From assembly GCF_900188095.1 (NCBI RefSeq), contig NZ_FZOT01000021.1, forward strand, positions 1-57,839: DNA of 57,839 nucleotides, given 5' to 3'. Origin of the DNA: Noviherbaspirillum humi (lineage in GTDB: Bacteria; Pseudomonadota; Gammaproteobacteria; Burkholderiales; Burkholderiaceae_D). Shown one piece after another: positions 36,053 through 45,318 of this stretch. The translations under genes were made by a program, and so were the position numbers. How positions within the stretch are numbered: position 1 is the first letter of the stretch; every line of letters begins with the position of its first letter. The notes beneath the pieces were generated by a model. That model was not told the origin of the DNA, did not search any database, and saw only the letters and a program-made list of their open reading frames with translations.

Positions 36053-38545
36053 ATGTCTGCCATCGCTGCCGAAGCAATCCGGCGCATCGTCCGGCCCGAT
36101 CCGGACACCGCCGATCAGCAACGCAAGAAACGCCTGGACCGCGTCATCCGGATGGCGCAGCTCCTGTTCGACATGCCGATCGCGCTCGTCGGCGCGGCGG
36201 ACGATGGAGGGCACCGGATGGCATCCAGCTCGGGGCTCGCCGCCGGTGACGCCTTGCATGCCATCGGATTCTGCGAGGAGGCGCTTGGCCGGAGCCAAGG
36301 CATCGTCATCCTGGAACCGCAGTGCGATCCCCGCTTCGCCAACCATCCCCTGGCGACGGGCAGCGTCGGCATCCGCTTTTTTGCCGGCCGGATTTTGCGT
36401 GGCGGCCAGGGCGAGGTTCTCGGCACGCTGTCCCTGTTCGACACCCGTTCGCGCCAATTGAGCGAACAGGAACTGGCGGCCCTGGACGACCTTGCCGGGA
36501 TTGCCGAGGAAGCGCTCGCCGAAGCGCCGCCGGCTTCCGGCGAAGAATTCCGCGCCACCTTCGAGCGGGCCGTCGTCGGCATGGCGCATGTGGCGCCGGA
36601 CGGTACGTTCCTGCGGGTGAACCAGGCCCTGTGCGACCTGGTGGGCTACAGCGCGGACGAGCTGAAAGCCTTGACCTTCCAGCACATCACCTTTCCCCTC
36701 GACCTGGAAAGGGATGTGGCGCTGGTAGATGAAATCCTGGCGGGCGAGCGGCAGACCTACACCCTGGAGAAGCGCTACATCACCAAGGTCGGCAAGGTCG
36801 TCTGGGCCAACCTGACGGTGTCGGCGCTGCGGGACGACGCGGGCCGGGTGCGCCATTTCATTTCCGTGGTCGAAAACATCCACGAGAAGAAGGAAGCCGA
36901 ACTCGCGCTGCAGCGGCTCAACGCGGAACTGGAACAGCGCGTCCGGCAGCGCACCCGCGAGCTGCAGGACAGCAATCACGCGCTGCGGGCGGAGATGGAG
37001 CACCGCGTGCGCACCGACATTCGCCTCAAGGCCAGCGAGGAACGCTTCCGCACCCTCGTCGAAAGCGCCGGTGACGCCTTCGTCGCCGTCAATGCCGAGG
37101 GAATCATCACCGACTGGAACCGCGCGTCCGAGCGCATTTTCGGCTGGCGCCGGAACGAGGCCGTCGGCCAGCCCCTTGCCGATGCGATCATCTCCCCGGG
37201 CTTCCGGGATAGATTCAGGCGCAGCTTCGCCAAAGCCGTGAAGAGCGGCCGCAGCGCCTTCCTCAACCGGCGCATCGAGCTGCCGGTGCGCGCCAAATCC
37301 GGCGCCGACGTGTCGGTCGAGACGACGGTCACCGTCTATCAGATCGAGGGCGCGAAGCTGTTCGGCGCCTTCCTGCATGACGGCACCCAGCGCAAGCTGG
37401 CGGCGCGCAAGGCAGAAGAAAAGCAGCGCCTTCTCGACGCCGTGCTGGATGCCATCGACATCGGCGTGGTGGCCTGCGATTCCGACGGCGAGGTGACGCT
37501 TTTCAATCGCGCCGCGCGCCGCTTCCATGGTTTCGATGCGACTGCCGAAAACCCGGGCGAAGCAGCCCGGCAATGCGTGGTCTACGGCGCCGATGGCCGA
37601 ACCCCGCTCGATGCCGCCGATTTTCCCCTGGCGCGCGCGCTCAGGGGCGATATCGTTCAGGACCAGGAACTGGTGATCGCGCCGCCGGGCGGGCCGCCGC
37701 GCCATCTGCTGGCCAGCGGCCGCTTGATGACCGATGCCCGGGAAGGAAGGCTCGGCGCAGTGATCGCGCTGAAAGACACGGGTGCGATCATGCAGTCGGA
37801 ACAGCATGCCAGGCTCACGGCTCAGCGCTTGCGCGCCATCACGGAGAACCTCCCGGTAATGATCGCGCATGTCGACCGCCGCGGCCATTTCCTCTACATC
37901 AACGAACTGGCGGCGCGCTATTACGGCACCACCAGCGCGAAGCTCATCGGCAGGCATGTCAGCCGCGCGCATCTCGAACGGCAGCAGGAATACGACATGA
38001 TCCGTCCCTACGTCAAGCGGGTGCTGGCGGGCGAGCGGGTCAGCTTCGAAGGCGAGAGGCAGATCGGGCAGCGCAATGTCCACTACCATGCCACCTATCT
38101 GCCGGATCTGGATGCGGACGGCAACCCCAACGGCTTTTTTGCGCTCGGCATGGACATCACCGAGCGCAAGAACAGCGAACTGCGGCAGGCGCAGAACGAG
38201 GCGCGGCTGCGCACGATCGCCGACAACCTGCCGGTGTGCATTTCCTATGTCGACCGCAGCCTCGTGTACCGTTTCGCCAACGCCAGCTACGTCAGCTGGG
38301 TGGGAATGAGCCCGCGCGACATGGTCGGAAAAACGGTGGCCGACGTGATCGGCGCCGATGCCTTCGAGAAGCGCAAGCCTTACTTTCTCCAATGCCTGGC
38401 GGGTGAAGAAATCAGGTTCGAGGTGGAGACGAGGCTGAACGGCGAAACGCGCATCCTGCAGAGCGCCTACATTCCCCATCTGGAGAACGGCGAGGTCGTC
38501 GGCATCTACATCCTGTCCACCGACATCACCAGCGCCAGGCAATAG
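36053..38545 (+). CDS. GAF and multi-PAS sensor protein, C-terminally truncated
   Basis: An 830-residue cytoplasmic sensor. An N-terminal GAF domain (about 10-165; DMPIALVGAADDGG, SVGIRFFAGRIL) is followed by PAS domains near 175-290, 335-450, 455-580, 600-710 and 715-830. A coiled coil at 285-335 (LNAELEQRVRQRTRELQDS) links the first two. No membrane segment or kinase domain is seen. The frame ends at TAG 38543-38545 exactly where a GGDEF domain begins in the following DNA, so it is probably a diguanylate cyclase that has lost its output. Start 36053 is chosen for coupling to the leader; 36011 is possible. Confidence 0.8.
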   Translation: MSAIAAEAIRRIVRPDPDTADQQRKKRLDRVIRMAQLLFDMPIALVGAADDGGHRMASSSGLAAGDALHAIGFCEEALGRSQGIVILEPQCDPRFANHPLATGSVGIRFFAGRILRGGQGEVLGTLSLFDTRSRQLSEQELAALDDLAGIAEEALAEAPPASGEEFRATFERAVVGMAHVAPDGTFLRVNQALCDLVGYSADELKALTFQHITFPLDLERDVALVDEILAGERQTYTLEKRYITKVGKVVWANLTVSALRDDAGRVRHFISVVENIHEKKEAELALQRLNAELEQRVRQRTRELQDSNHALRAEMEHRVRTDIRLKASEERFRTLVESAGDAFVAVNAEGIITDWNRASERIFGWRRNEAVGQPLADAIISPGFRDRFRRSFAKAVKSGRSAFLNRRIELPVRAKSGADVSVETTVTVYQIEGAKLFGAFLHDGTQRKLAARKAEEKQRLLDAVLDAIDIGVVACDSDGEVTLFNRAARRFHGFDATAENPGEAARQCVVYGADGRTPLDAADFPLARALRGDIVQDQELVIAPPGGPPRHLLASGRLMTDAREGRLGAVIALKDTGAIMQSEQHARLTAQRLRAITENLPVMIAHVDRRGHFLYINELAARYYGTTSAKLIGRHVSRAHLERQQEYDMIRPYVKRVLAGERVSFEGERQIGQRNVHYHATYLPDLDADGNPNGFFALGMDITERKNSELRQAQNEARLRTIADNLPVCISYVDRSLVYRFANASYVSWVGMSPRDMVGKTVADVIGADAFEKRKPYFLQCLAGEEIRFEVETRLNGETRILQSAYIPHLENGEVVGIYILSTDITSARQ

Positions 38546-39010
38546 GAACGCCGGCTGCGCGAGCCGACGCGCATCGACTTCCCGACCGGGCTGCCCAATC
38601 AGCGGCTCATGAAGCGCGGCTGGACGAAGCCCTCTGGCGGGCGCGCCGTTGCGGCAGCCAAGTCGGCCTGGCCCGCATTGATGTCGACCGATTCAAGCAG
38701 GTCAACGACACTTCCGGCCTTGTCACCGGCGATGAATTCATCAAGATCCTGGAAAGCGTTGGCGGCGCCGAGGAAGCCGGGAAGGTCGCGTTCAAATTCT
38801 AGATGCCTTCAAGCAGCGCTTCATCGTCGATGGCCATGTGCATGGCGTCTCCGCCAGCATGGCATCGCCATCGGGCGGGACAGTGGCGTTCCCCGGCTTT
38901 CCCGCCGCGCCGGCGAGGCGCTGTATCAGGCCAGGCAAGCCGGGTGCGGACGCCGCCACTTGCCGAAGGCGCGACAAGACAGGTGTCGCGTTTCATCCCC
39001 GCCGCCACAG
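38546..39010 (+). pseudogene. Decayed GGDEF domain downstream of the PAS protein
   Basis: Directly after the stop the same frame reads ERRLREPTRIDFPTGLPNQRLM, the canonical GGDEF entry. A +1 frame then gives ARLDEALWRARRCGSQVGLA and IDVDRFKQVNDTSGLVTGDE, followed by a stop. A third frame gives GIAIGRDSGVP and RRAGEALYQARQAGCGRRH, the domain's C-terminal end. The GGDEF catalytic loop itself is missing. One stop, two frameshifts and a deletion show loss of function. Confidence 0.8.
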
Positions 39011-39123
39011 CTTGCCGTGGTTGTCATCATCCTGTCATCCGCCGTAATTAATCTTTCGACAAGTCGCCCATGCCGTGCATCGCTGCACGGCAGGTGTAAA
39101 AGCCCAACTTGTTGAGCAGAGCA

Positions 39124-39144
39124 ACCGAGCCTTCGCGGCTCGGT
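39124..39144 (+). promoter_or_regulatory. Hairpin in the 5' region of the orphan 458-residue gene
   Basis: ACCGAGCC and GGCTCGGT form a perfect 8-bp stem around TTCGC, 18 bases before ATG 39163. There is no T tract. It could be an RNA element that affects translation, or the terminator of the decayed upstream gene. Confidence 0.4.
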
Positions 39145-39162
39145 CAGGCCTGCGATTCGACC

Positions 39163-40539
39163 ATGCCATCACCCGCCACCACTTCGCTTTCGACCCTGGC
39201 CTTCCTCCCGCCTGGCGCTTTCGAGCCGCAATCCCCATCGGCGCCCGGCGTCATCAAGCAGTCACCCGCCGGGCCGACGGGTCCAGGGCCGGGATGGCTG
39301 ACCGCTGCCATGCGCGTCGTCCTGGGCGCCTACATCGGCTACAACCTGCCCGATTGGTACAAATGGATGACCGACCGGCCGTCCTTTTTCGAGATTACCG
39401 AGGATGGCGGCTGCAATCCCGCCGAACTGGCCGGCGGCTACCTGACCAGCCTCGGGCAGAACCAGCTGGACGCGGCGCTCAAGGCCGTGCCGCCGCGGCG
39501 CTATCGATGGACCGCGCCGAACGGCTATGGCATCGAACTTCTTCAGGGCAGCAGCAAGGACGGCATCAGCTACCAGCTCATATTGCGCGAGCCGGGCGGA
39601 AGAACGCACAAGCTGCCGATGGTGGTGAACCGCAAGCAGGCGAAGCTGAGCCTGGGCAGCCTGCCCTTGACCATTCATGGCGAAAATTTCGGCAAGTTGG
39701 ACCTCGCGCTCGGGATGACGCCTTTTGGGTTGAAGGAAGTCGAGTTCAGAATCACGAGCCCGGACGGCCATGTGACCGTTTTCAAGCTCAAGCCCTCGCC
39801 CTGCGAACTCAACACCGATGCCGACCGGCAGGCGAAGCTCAACCTCGGCAGCCAGGCCGACGCCGGCCGCTGGGCCACCCTGCATCTCGCCCGCGCCGCC
39901 AAGGCCGGCGGTGGTGCGCTGGGGCCGGCGCTGCTCGATGTGCTGCTGCGCATCCGCCCCGGACCGGGTGGCCTCTATCGCAACCATGGCGTGGCCGCGC
40001 TCGACGTGCTCACCGTCGCGCTGAATGCATTGCGCCAATCCGGCGTTGACATGCGAGGGCTGGAAGCGATTCAGCGCACGGCGGCAGGCGGCAATGGCGT
40101 CGCCTACGCCAAGGCACGCGTGGACGCGCAGCGCTGGCTGCAGGCGCGGCTGGCGGAGCAGATCCGCGCCGGCCGGATCGATCCGCTATTGCTGCGCAAT
40201 GCTTATGGCATCAACTTCGGCGTGCCGGACATCGCGCTGGCCGCCGGAAAGGCCGGTCCGGTCAGGCGCGAGGGCAAATCGACAAGCGTGGGAAAGGAGA
40301 AAGTAGAGCTGCCTTGGCGGAGTCTGGTGCTGGCCATGGCGCCCTATAAAGTGCGGCAGACTCGCGATGGTCGGCTGTTTGTCGGCATTGCGCCAGACGC
40401 CATGGGTTTCAACGAAGCCATGGCCCGGCTCGCAGCAGCATTGCATGTGGATGCGCCAAGCCTGCGCTGGGCGGCAGCGAATCTCAGTATTGGCGGCGCT
40501 CGAATCAACGGCGTGGTGGTGGAAGCGCGGCGCTATTGA
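39163..40539 (+). CDS. Orphan hypothetical protein, 458 residues
   Basis: I do not recognise this protein. The first 45 residues are Ser/Pro/Thr-rich and disordered-looking (MPSPATTSLSTLAFLPPGAF), followed by a short hydrophobic stretch (WLTAAMRVVLGAYIGYNLPD). The middle is beta-rich (GYGIELLQGSS, YQLILREPGG, FRITSPDGHVTVFKL) and the C-terminal half is helical (AGRWATLHLARAAKAGGG, NALRQSGVDMRGLEAI). No Sec signal is convincing. The N-terminus resembles those of type III secreted proteins only in composition. ATG 39163 is preferred over TTG 39109. It borders the AT-richer island. Confidence 0.6.
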   Translation: MPSPATTSLSTLAFLPPGAFEPQSPSAPGVIKQSPAGPTGPGPGWLTAAMRVVLGAYIGYNLPDWYKWMTDRPSFFEITEDGGCNPAELAGGYLTSLGQNQLDAALKAVPPRRYRWTAPNGYGIELLQGSSKDGISYQLILREPGGRTHKLPMVVNRKQAKLSLGSLPLTIHGENFGKLDLALGMTPFGLKEVEFRITSPDGHVTVFKLKPSPCELNTDADRQAKLNLGSQADAGRWATLHLARAAKAGGGALGPALLDVLLRIRPGPGGLYRNHGVAALDVLTVALNALRQSGVDMRGLEAIQRTAAGGNGVAYAKARVDAQRWLQARLAEQIRAGRIDPLLLRNAYGINFGVPDIALAAGKAGPVRREGKSTSVGKEKVELPWRSLVLAMAPYKVRQTRDGRLFVGIAPDAMGFNEAMARLAAALHVDAPSLRWAAANLSIGGARINGVVVEARRY

Positions 40540-40664
40540 GATGAGCCTGAACTCGGAAAGGCGAATCCAGTCAGCCAACCATCAACTCGACGTGCGTTAG
40601 CAGCCGAAGTGGGACTCATTGATGAAGATGCAGGGACAAGGGGCTCCAAATGATGCGATTGATC

Positions 40665-41327
40665 TTATCGTTGGTTGATCAAACTTTTGGGGGCTTCCAT
40701 GAATACGATTCGCCTCAATTCTGGAGCCCTTTTCAAGAAATCCGCCGCTGAAATGAGTCGATTTTGCTTCTCGTCGTAAAACATAAGCGTAAGCGAGTTA
40801 TTCGCTTCAGGTCGAAAGGTTGGCTTGAACCCTTTCGGTACCCGCCACGCCGTCCAGTTGGAACGCTGCCCTGAAGTCTCACCGAGCTTGGCCTCCAAAA
40901 CATACTGATCTGACCCGAGATGTTTGATGCACAGGACCGAGCGATTTCCAGTTTTTCCTTCAAACGTAAGATATATTTCTCTGACTGGCTTCGCATTGGA
41001 GCTATTGGCCGTTTCATTGTAGAACGCTACGGAAACTGGATTGGCGTCGATGCCATTGGTCCCATTCGGCGAGAGATTGATGTCAAATTTTTTCTCGCTT
41101 GTCTCTTGAACGCTGTTCTCCAAACGCCGAAGTATTGAGTCGAGATCAAGTTTGTGTGGACTTACCTTGAATTGGGTTCTTTCATTTTTCTTTGTCGCCA
41201 ATCCGGTGAACGAAGAAGAATGGATTGGTTCACCGTTGAACCCTGGAGCGCTTGATCGATGGTGACTCTGATCGATCAAGTGGTATGGGTAAGGTTCCAT
41301 GTTGAATTGCGAGATCGCGTATTTCAT
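40665..41327 (-). CDS. Orphan hypothetical protein, paralogue A
   Basis: A 220-residue protein of no family I recognise. It is AT-richer than the surroundings. The N-terminal 75 residues are variable and polar; the C-terminal ~145 residues align with the protein at 41647-42303. Shared positions include the INLS block, PxSVAxY, PVRxI, a DxYV strand, a W near the PK turn, SLTLMF, and a final A-x-D-[FL]-hydrophobic-[KE]-x-AP-x-L. No signal peptide or membrane segment. AACAGGAA precedes ATG 41327. It is separated from its paralogue by a transposase remnant. Confidence 0.65.
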   Translation of the reverse strand: MKYAISQFNMEPYPYHLIDQSHHRSSAPGFNGEPIHSSSFTGLATKKNERTQFKVSPHKLDLDSILRRLENSVQETSEKKFDINLSPNGTNGIDANPVSVAFYNETANSSNAKPVREIYLTFEGKTGNRSVLCIKHLGSDQYVLEAKLGETSGQRSNWTAWRVPKGFKPTFRPEANNSLTLMFYDEKQNRLISAADFLKRAPELRRIVFMEAPKSLINQR

Positions 41328-41339
41328 TTCCTGTTATTG

Positions 41340-41645
41340 ACGTTTAACGGCTGTCTCGTCAAGCATCCATGTCGTCATAAGATCGGCGGCATCAAGCAAG
41401 TGGGCCGGGCCAGCGTTGCCAGGCTGGTCTTTGTGCCGCCATATCCACCCGACCTGACGCCGGTTGAAGCATGCTTGGCGAAGCTGAAGGAAGTGCAACG
41501 AGGGCTGAGTAGCCGTACCCCCAGGCACTGGACGAAGCCATCGGAAAACCCATCTACAAAATCGGCGATTAGCCGAATCGTGGCTGGCTCCGGCACCCGG
41601 GGCATCCATTGCAGTAACTTGTCAACCGCTATGATTTGCAGTGAA
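41340..41645 (+). pseudogene. IS630-family transposase remnant
   Basis: Plus-strand translation contains KIGGIKQVGRA then LVFVPPYPPDLTPVEACLAK, the C-terminal DDE part of IS630 transposases (consensus LPPYSPDLNPIE). After GLSSRTP the frame shifts, and SRTPQALDEAIGKPIYKIGD continues in another frame. The N-terminal domain and terminal inverted repeats are missing. It lies exactly between two paralogous genes. Confidence 0.75.
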
Positions 41646-41646
41646 T

Positions 41647-42303
41647 TTACCGCTTCAGGGCCGGGTTATTGAGCGTATCAAATAGGTTTGGCGCTTCTTT
41701 TTCGAACAGATCTTTGGCAGGAATCGCTTGGTTTGTTTTCATGTTTTTGAACATGAGCGTGAGGCTCCCCTTCTCTCCACGATTGAAGTACGGTACGTAT
41801 TCTTTTGGGAGGGTCCATACAAAAGTGCGTAGCGGTGTATTTGTAACTATAGCCCCATTACTCACGGTTATTACATACCGATCACCGCTGCTTTTTTGGA
41901 TGAACACTTCCGGCGAAGTATCGGATGAAGGTGGTCCTTGGAAACTGATGCTAATCGCCCTGACTGGGCTGCTAGACTTATGATAGGGATCGGTGTAATA
42001 AACCGCCACTGAAGCTGGATGTTTTTCAATTTCAAGAGACTCATTAAGCGAAAGATTGATGTTGACCCCATCGCGTCCCCACATGTTCGAGGGAAGCTTC
42101 AAAGCAGCGCCCATGGTGTCCAGCGCGGTTTTCGCTTTTCCGTAATTTGTTGGGCGGGTCCTATTTCTTTGCACAGTTGATTGAGCGATCAAAGATCGAT
42201 CAGCCGGGTTGTCTCTTAAATTGGAATTATTTCCAAGCGAAGGCAGTCCACGCTGTGAAAGCGGTTGCTGCGATGCCAGACTTTGAATTGTGAGAGAGCT
42301 CAT
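41647..42303 (-). CDS. Orphan hypothetical protein, paralogue B
   Basis: A 218-residue protein paralogous to 40665-41327 over about residues 65-215 (VNINLSLNESLEIEKHPASV, SSSPVRAISISFQG, KGSLTLMFKNMK, AIPAKDLFEKEAPNLF). The N-terminus MSSLTIQSLASQQPLSQRGL is Ser/Gln-rich without a hydrophobic core, a composition seen in type III effectors, but no Hrp-type promoter box was found upstream. AGGGGAAA precedes ATG 42303. Lower GC than neighbours suggests transfer. Function unknown. Confidence 0.65.
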   Translation of the reverse strand: MSSLTIQSLASQQPLSQRGLPSLGNNSNLRDNPADRSLIAQSTVQRNRTRPTNYGKAKTALDTMGAALKLPSNMWGRDGVNINLSLNESLEIEKHPASVAVYYTDPYHKSSSPVRAISISFQGPPSSDTSPEVFIQKSSGDRYVITVSNGAIVTNTPLRTFVWTLPKEYVPYFNRGEKGSLTLMFKNMKTNQAIPAKDLFEKEAPNLFDTLNNPALKR

Positions 42304-42897
42304 TGTTTCCCCTGAAGTTAAGACATAAAAGGTATCGATTGGATTTGGTGCTTTGACTTTTCCTTTGTGCCGCTTTTCAAAATGATTGCCTCAGCAATCA
42401 GCAGCACAGATTGTCTAGGAAGCAAAAATTGATCCAAATCCTATTGAATGATTGAGCCAGCGGTTGGCCAAAAACCGCATGAGTGCGGCAATGGCAGGCC
42501 GCTCCTGGTTGCCCGCGCGCCGCCTCGGCCGAATCCGTGCATGACTGCTGCGAGATTTGAGAATACTCAGCGTCGCCGGCTTCATGCTGCTGCATGGCCC
42601 CTGTTTGGATCGATTCTCCGATTGCGGTAACGCTTGTGCCGCTCTGAAGGGTTTGGATGTACAACAATATGCTTTACCGAAAACGGCGCTAACCTTTTCC
42701 TGCAAGCATGCTGTTGTCGAGAGGACAGGCGCAGCGTCTTGACCGACCGAGCGGGCGTTGTTCAGGGGTACGCTCAATCGACGCGTTTCGCCGAGGCTGC
42801 TAACCATGAGGACGGTCTCGGCCCACCGTTACATGGCGTTACATCGGCTCGCGCTGCGCCTGCTAGAGTGCAGGCATCAATCTGCTGGAGTCTTTCG
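42304..42897. other. Gene-free stretch between the orphan island and pbp1A
   Basis: 594 bases without a convincing gene on either strand. It holds the promoter of paralogue B on the minus strand, including a GATTGC/GCAATC hairpin at 42384-42399, and the promoter of pbp1A on the plus strand. GC rises from left to right, so the island boundary lies here. Confidence 0.5.
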
Positions 42898-45288
42898 TTG
42901 TCAAAGAAGTCATCGTCCCCCAAGTCCGGCAAGCGCCGCGGCTGGCTGGCCAGCGTCGCGCTGGGCAGCGTGGCCTTGGTCGCCCTTGCCGCCCTGCTGC
43001 TGGTCGGATACCTCTCGCTGATCGTCATGCCCAGCCTGCCGGCGCTGGATACGCTGGTGGACTATCGCCCCAAGATGCCGCTGCGGGTGTACACCGCCGA
43101 CAACGTGCTGATCGGCGAATTCGGCGAGGAGCGGCGCGACTTCGTGCCCATCGCCGAGATGCCGCAGGTGATGAAGCAGGCGCTGCTGGCGATCGAGGAT
43201 GACCGCTTTTACCAGCATGGCGGGGTGGACTACACCGGCATCCTGCGCGCCGGCCTCGCCAACCTTCGCTCCAGCCGCTCGCAAGGCGCCTCCACCATCA
43301 CCATGCAGGTGGCGCGCACCTTCTTCCTGTCGCGCCAGAAGACCTACGGCCGCAAGCTGCACGAGATCGCGCTGGCCTACCAGATCGAAAGCCGGCTCTC
43401 CAAGGATCAGATCCTGGAGCTGTACATGAACCAGATCTATCTCGGCGAGCGCGCCTACGGCTTCGGCAGCGCGGCGCGGGCCTATTTCGGCAAGCCGGTG
43501 CAGCGCGTCAGCCTGGCCGAAGCGGCCATGCTGGCCGGCCTGCCGAAGGCGCCGGCCAGCATCAACCCGGTGGTGAATCCCGCCCGGGCCAAGCAGCGCC
43601 AGCAGGCGGTGCTCAAGCGCATGCGTGACCTCGGGTATATCAGCGATGCCCAGTACCAGCAGGCGAAGCAGGAAAACCTGGTGGTGCGCGGCGAGCGGCG
43701 CCGCTTCGGCGTACATGCGGAATACGTGGCCGAGATCGCGCGCCAGTACATGGCGGCGCAGTACAAGGACGACGTCTATACCCACGGCTACAGCGTCTAC
43801 ACCACGCTCTCCAGCACCGAGCAGCAGGCGGCCTATGAGGCGGTGCGGCGCGGCGTGCTCGACTACGACCGGCGCCATGGCTACCGCGGACCGGAGGACA
43901 TCATCGACCTGCCGCAGGATGCCGACGACCGCGAGCAGGCCATCGCCGAAGTGCTGCAAAAGCATCCCGACAGCGATGACCTGCAGGCGGCGGTGGTGTT
44001 GTCCGCCACCCCGCGCATGGTGCGGGCGGCGCTGGCCTCCGGCGAGGAGGTGGAGGTGAGCGGCGAAGGGCTGCGCCTGGCTGCTTCCGCGCTGACCGGC
44101 AAGGGCAGCAACCGCATCCGGCCCGGCGTGGTGATCCGGGTGGTGCGCGACGCGAAGAAGAAATGGGCGATCACGCAGTTGCCCGAAGTCGCCGCGGCGC
44201 TGGTGGCCCTGGATGCGCGCGACGGCTCGGTGCGCGCCATGGTCGGCGGCTTCGACTTCGGCCTGAACCAGTTCGACCATGTGGGCCAGGCCTGGCGTCA
44301 GCCGGGCTCCACCATCAAGCCCTTCATCTACTCGGCGGCGCTGGAAAAGGGCTTCTTTCCGGGCAGCGTGATCAACGACGCGCCGCTGATGCTGAATGCC
44401 GGCGACGCCGGCGGCCAGGCCTGGAATCCCCAGAACGACGATGGCCGCTTCGACGGCCCGGTGACGATGCGCACCGGCTTGAAGCGTTCCAAGAATCTGG
44501 TGTCGATCCGCATCCTGCAAGCGATCACGCCGGCCTATGCGCAGCAGTACCTGACCCGCTTCGGCTTCGAGCAGGACAAGCATCCCGCCAATCTCACCAT
44601 GACGCTCGGCACCGGTTCGGTGACGCCGATGCAGATGGCCAGCGCCTATGCCGTATTCGCCAACGGCGGCTACCAGGTCCCGCCCTTCCTGATCAGCAAG
44701 GTGTTGAACAATCAGGGCCAGGTGCTGAGCGAATTCGCGCATATCCGCGCCGGCGATGAAGCCAACCGGGTGCTGGATGCGCGCAATGCCTACCTCATGG
44801 ACAGCATGATGCGCGACGTGGTCACCAGCGGCACTGGCGCCGCCGCCAGCCAGCGCCTGGGCCGTCGCGACATCGCCGGCAAGACCGGCACCACCAATGA
44901 ATCGATGGATGGCTGGTTCGCCGGCTACGGCGGCGATACCGTGGCGGTGGCCTGGATGGGCTTCGACAAGCCCCGATCGCTCGGCGACAAGGAGTTCGGC
45001 GGCACCGTGGCGCTGCCGATCTGGGTGGATTACATGCGGGCGGCGCTGAAGGGCAAGCCGCAATCCCAGCGCAGCATGCCGGGCGGCCTCGTCCAGCTCG
45101 ACGGCGATTTCATCTATCAGGAATACGCCGCCGGCAATGCCGTGCGGTCCGTCGACGTGGAGGACAACCGCAGCCTGTGGGACCGCCTGTTCGGCCGCCC
45201 GGCCCAGCCGACGATACCCATCGTGCCGATGCCATCGGGCGGCCGTCAGCCTGGACAGGCGCCCGACCCGCACATGTACGGCGGCTGA
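42898..45288 (+). CDS. mrcA: Penicillin-binding protein 1A
   Basis: A 796-residue bifunctional class A PBP that builds peptidoglycan in the periplasm. One membrane anchor lies at about 20-45. The GT51 glycosyltransferase has E100 in AIEDDRFYQHGG, then SQGASTITMQVAR. The transpeptidase has S471 in the SxxK of PGSTIKPF, S531 in SKN and K662 in KTGT. TTG 42898 is the likely start: GGAG lies about seven bases upstream, and the frame has no suitable ATG before the anchor. Length and order are normal. It is convergent with the AraC gene. Confidence 0.93.
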   Translation: MSKKSSSPKSGKRRGWLASVALGSVALVALAALLLVGYLSLIVMPSLPALDTLVDYRPKMPLRVYTADNVLIGEFGEERRDFVPIAEMPQVMKQALLAIEDDRFYQHGGVDYTGILRAGLANLRSSRSQGASTITMQVARTFFLSRQKTYGRKLHEIALAYQIESRLSKDQILELYMNQIYLGERAYGFGSAARAYFGKPVQRVSLAEAAMLAGLPKAPASINPVVNPARAKQRQQAVLKRMRDLGYISDAQYQQAKQENLVVRGERRRFGVHAEYVAEIARQYMAAQYKDDVYTHGYSVYTTLSSTEQQAAYEAVRRGVLDYDRRHGYRGPEDIIDLPQDADDREQAIAEVLQKHPDSDDLQAAVVLSATPRMVRAALASGEEVEVSGEGLRLAASALTGKGSNRIRPGVVIRVVRDAKKKWAITQLPEVAAALVALDARDGSVRAMVGGFDFGLNQFDHVGQAWRQPGSTIKPFIYSAALEKGFFPGSVINDAPLMLNAGDAGGQAWNPQNDDGRFDGPVTMRTGLKRSKNLVSIRILQAITPAYAQQYLTRFGFEQDKHPANLTMTLGTGSVTPMQMASAYAVFANGGYQVPPFLISKVLNNQGQVLSEFAHIRAGDEANRVLDARNAYLMDSMMRDVVTSGTGAAASQRLGRRDIAGKTGTTNESMDGWFAGYGGDTVAVAWMGFDKPRSLGDKEFGGTVALPIWVDYMRAALKGKPQSQRSMPGGLVQLDGDFIYQEYAAGNAVRSVDVEDNRSLWDRLFGRPAQPTIPIVPMPSGGRQPGQAPDPHMYGG

Positions 45289-45318
45289 TTCGGCAGCGGC
45301 GCTTAACTGGCGGCCGGG

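Noticed and set aside
39163-42303. Type III secretion effectors as a firm call for the orphan genes
   Set aside because: Only the N-terminal composition suggests it. No Hrp/PIP-type promoter box and no secretion genes were seen in the window.
42415-42807. 130-codon minus-strand frame between the orphan island and pbp1A
   Set aside because: No ribosome site, no domain-like sequence, and composition suggests chance.
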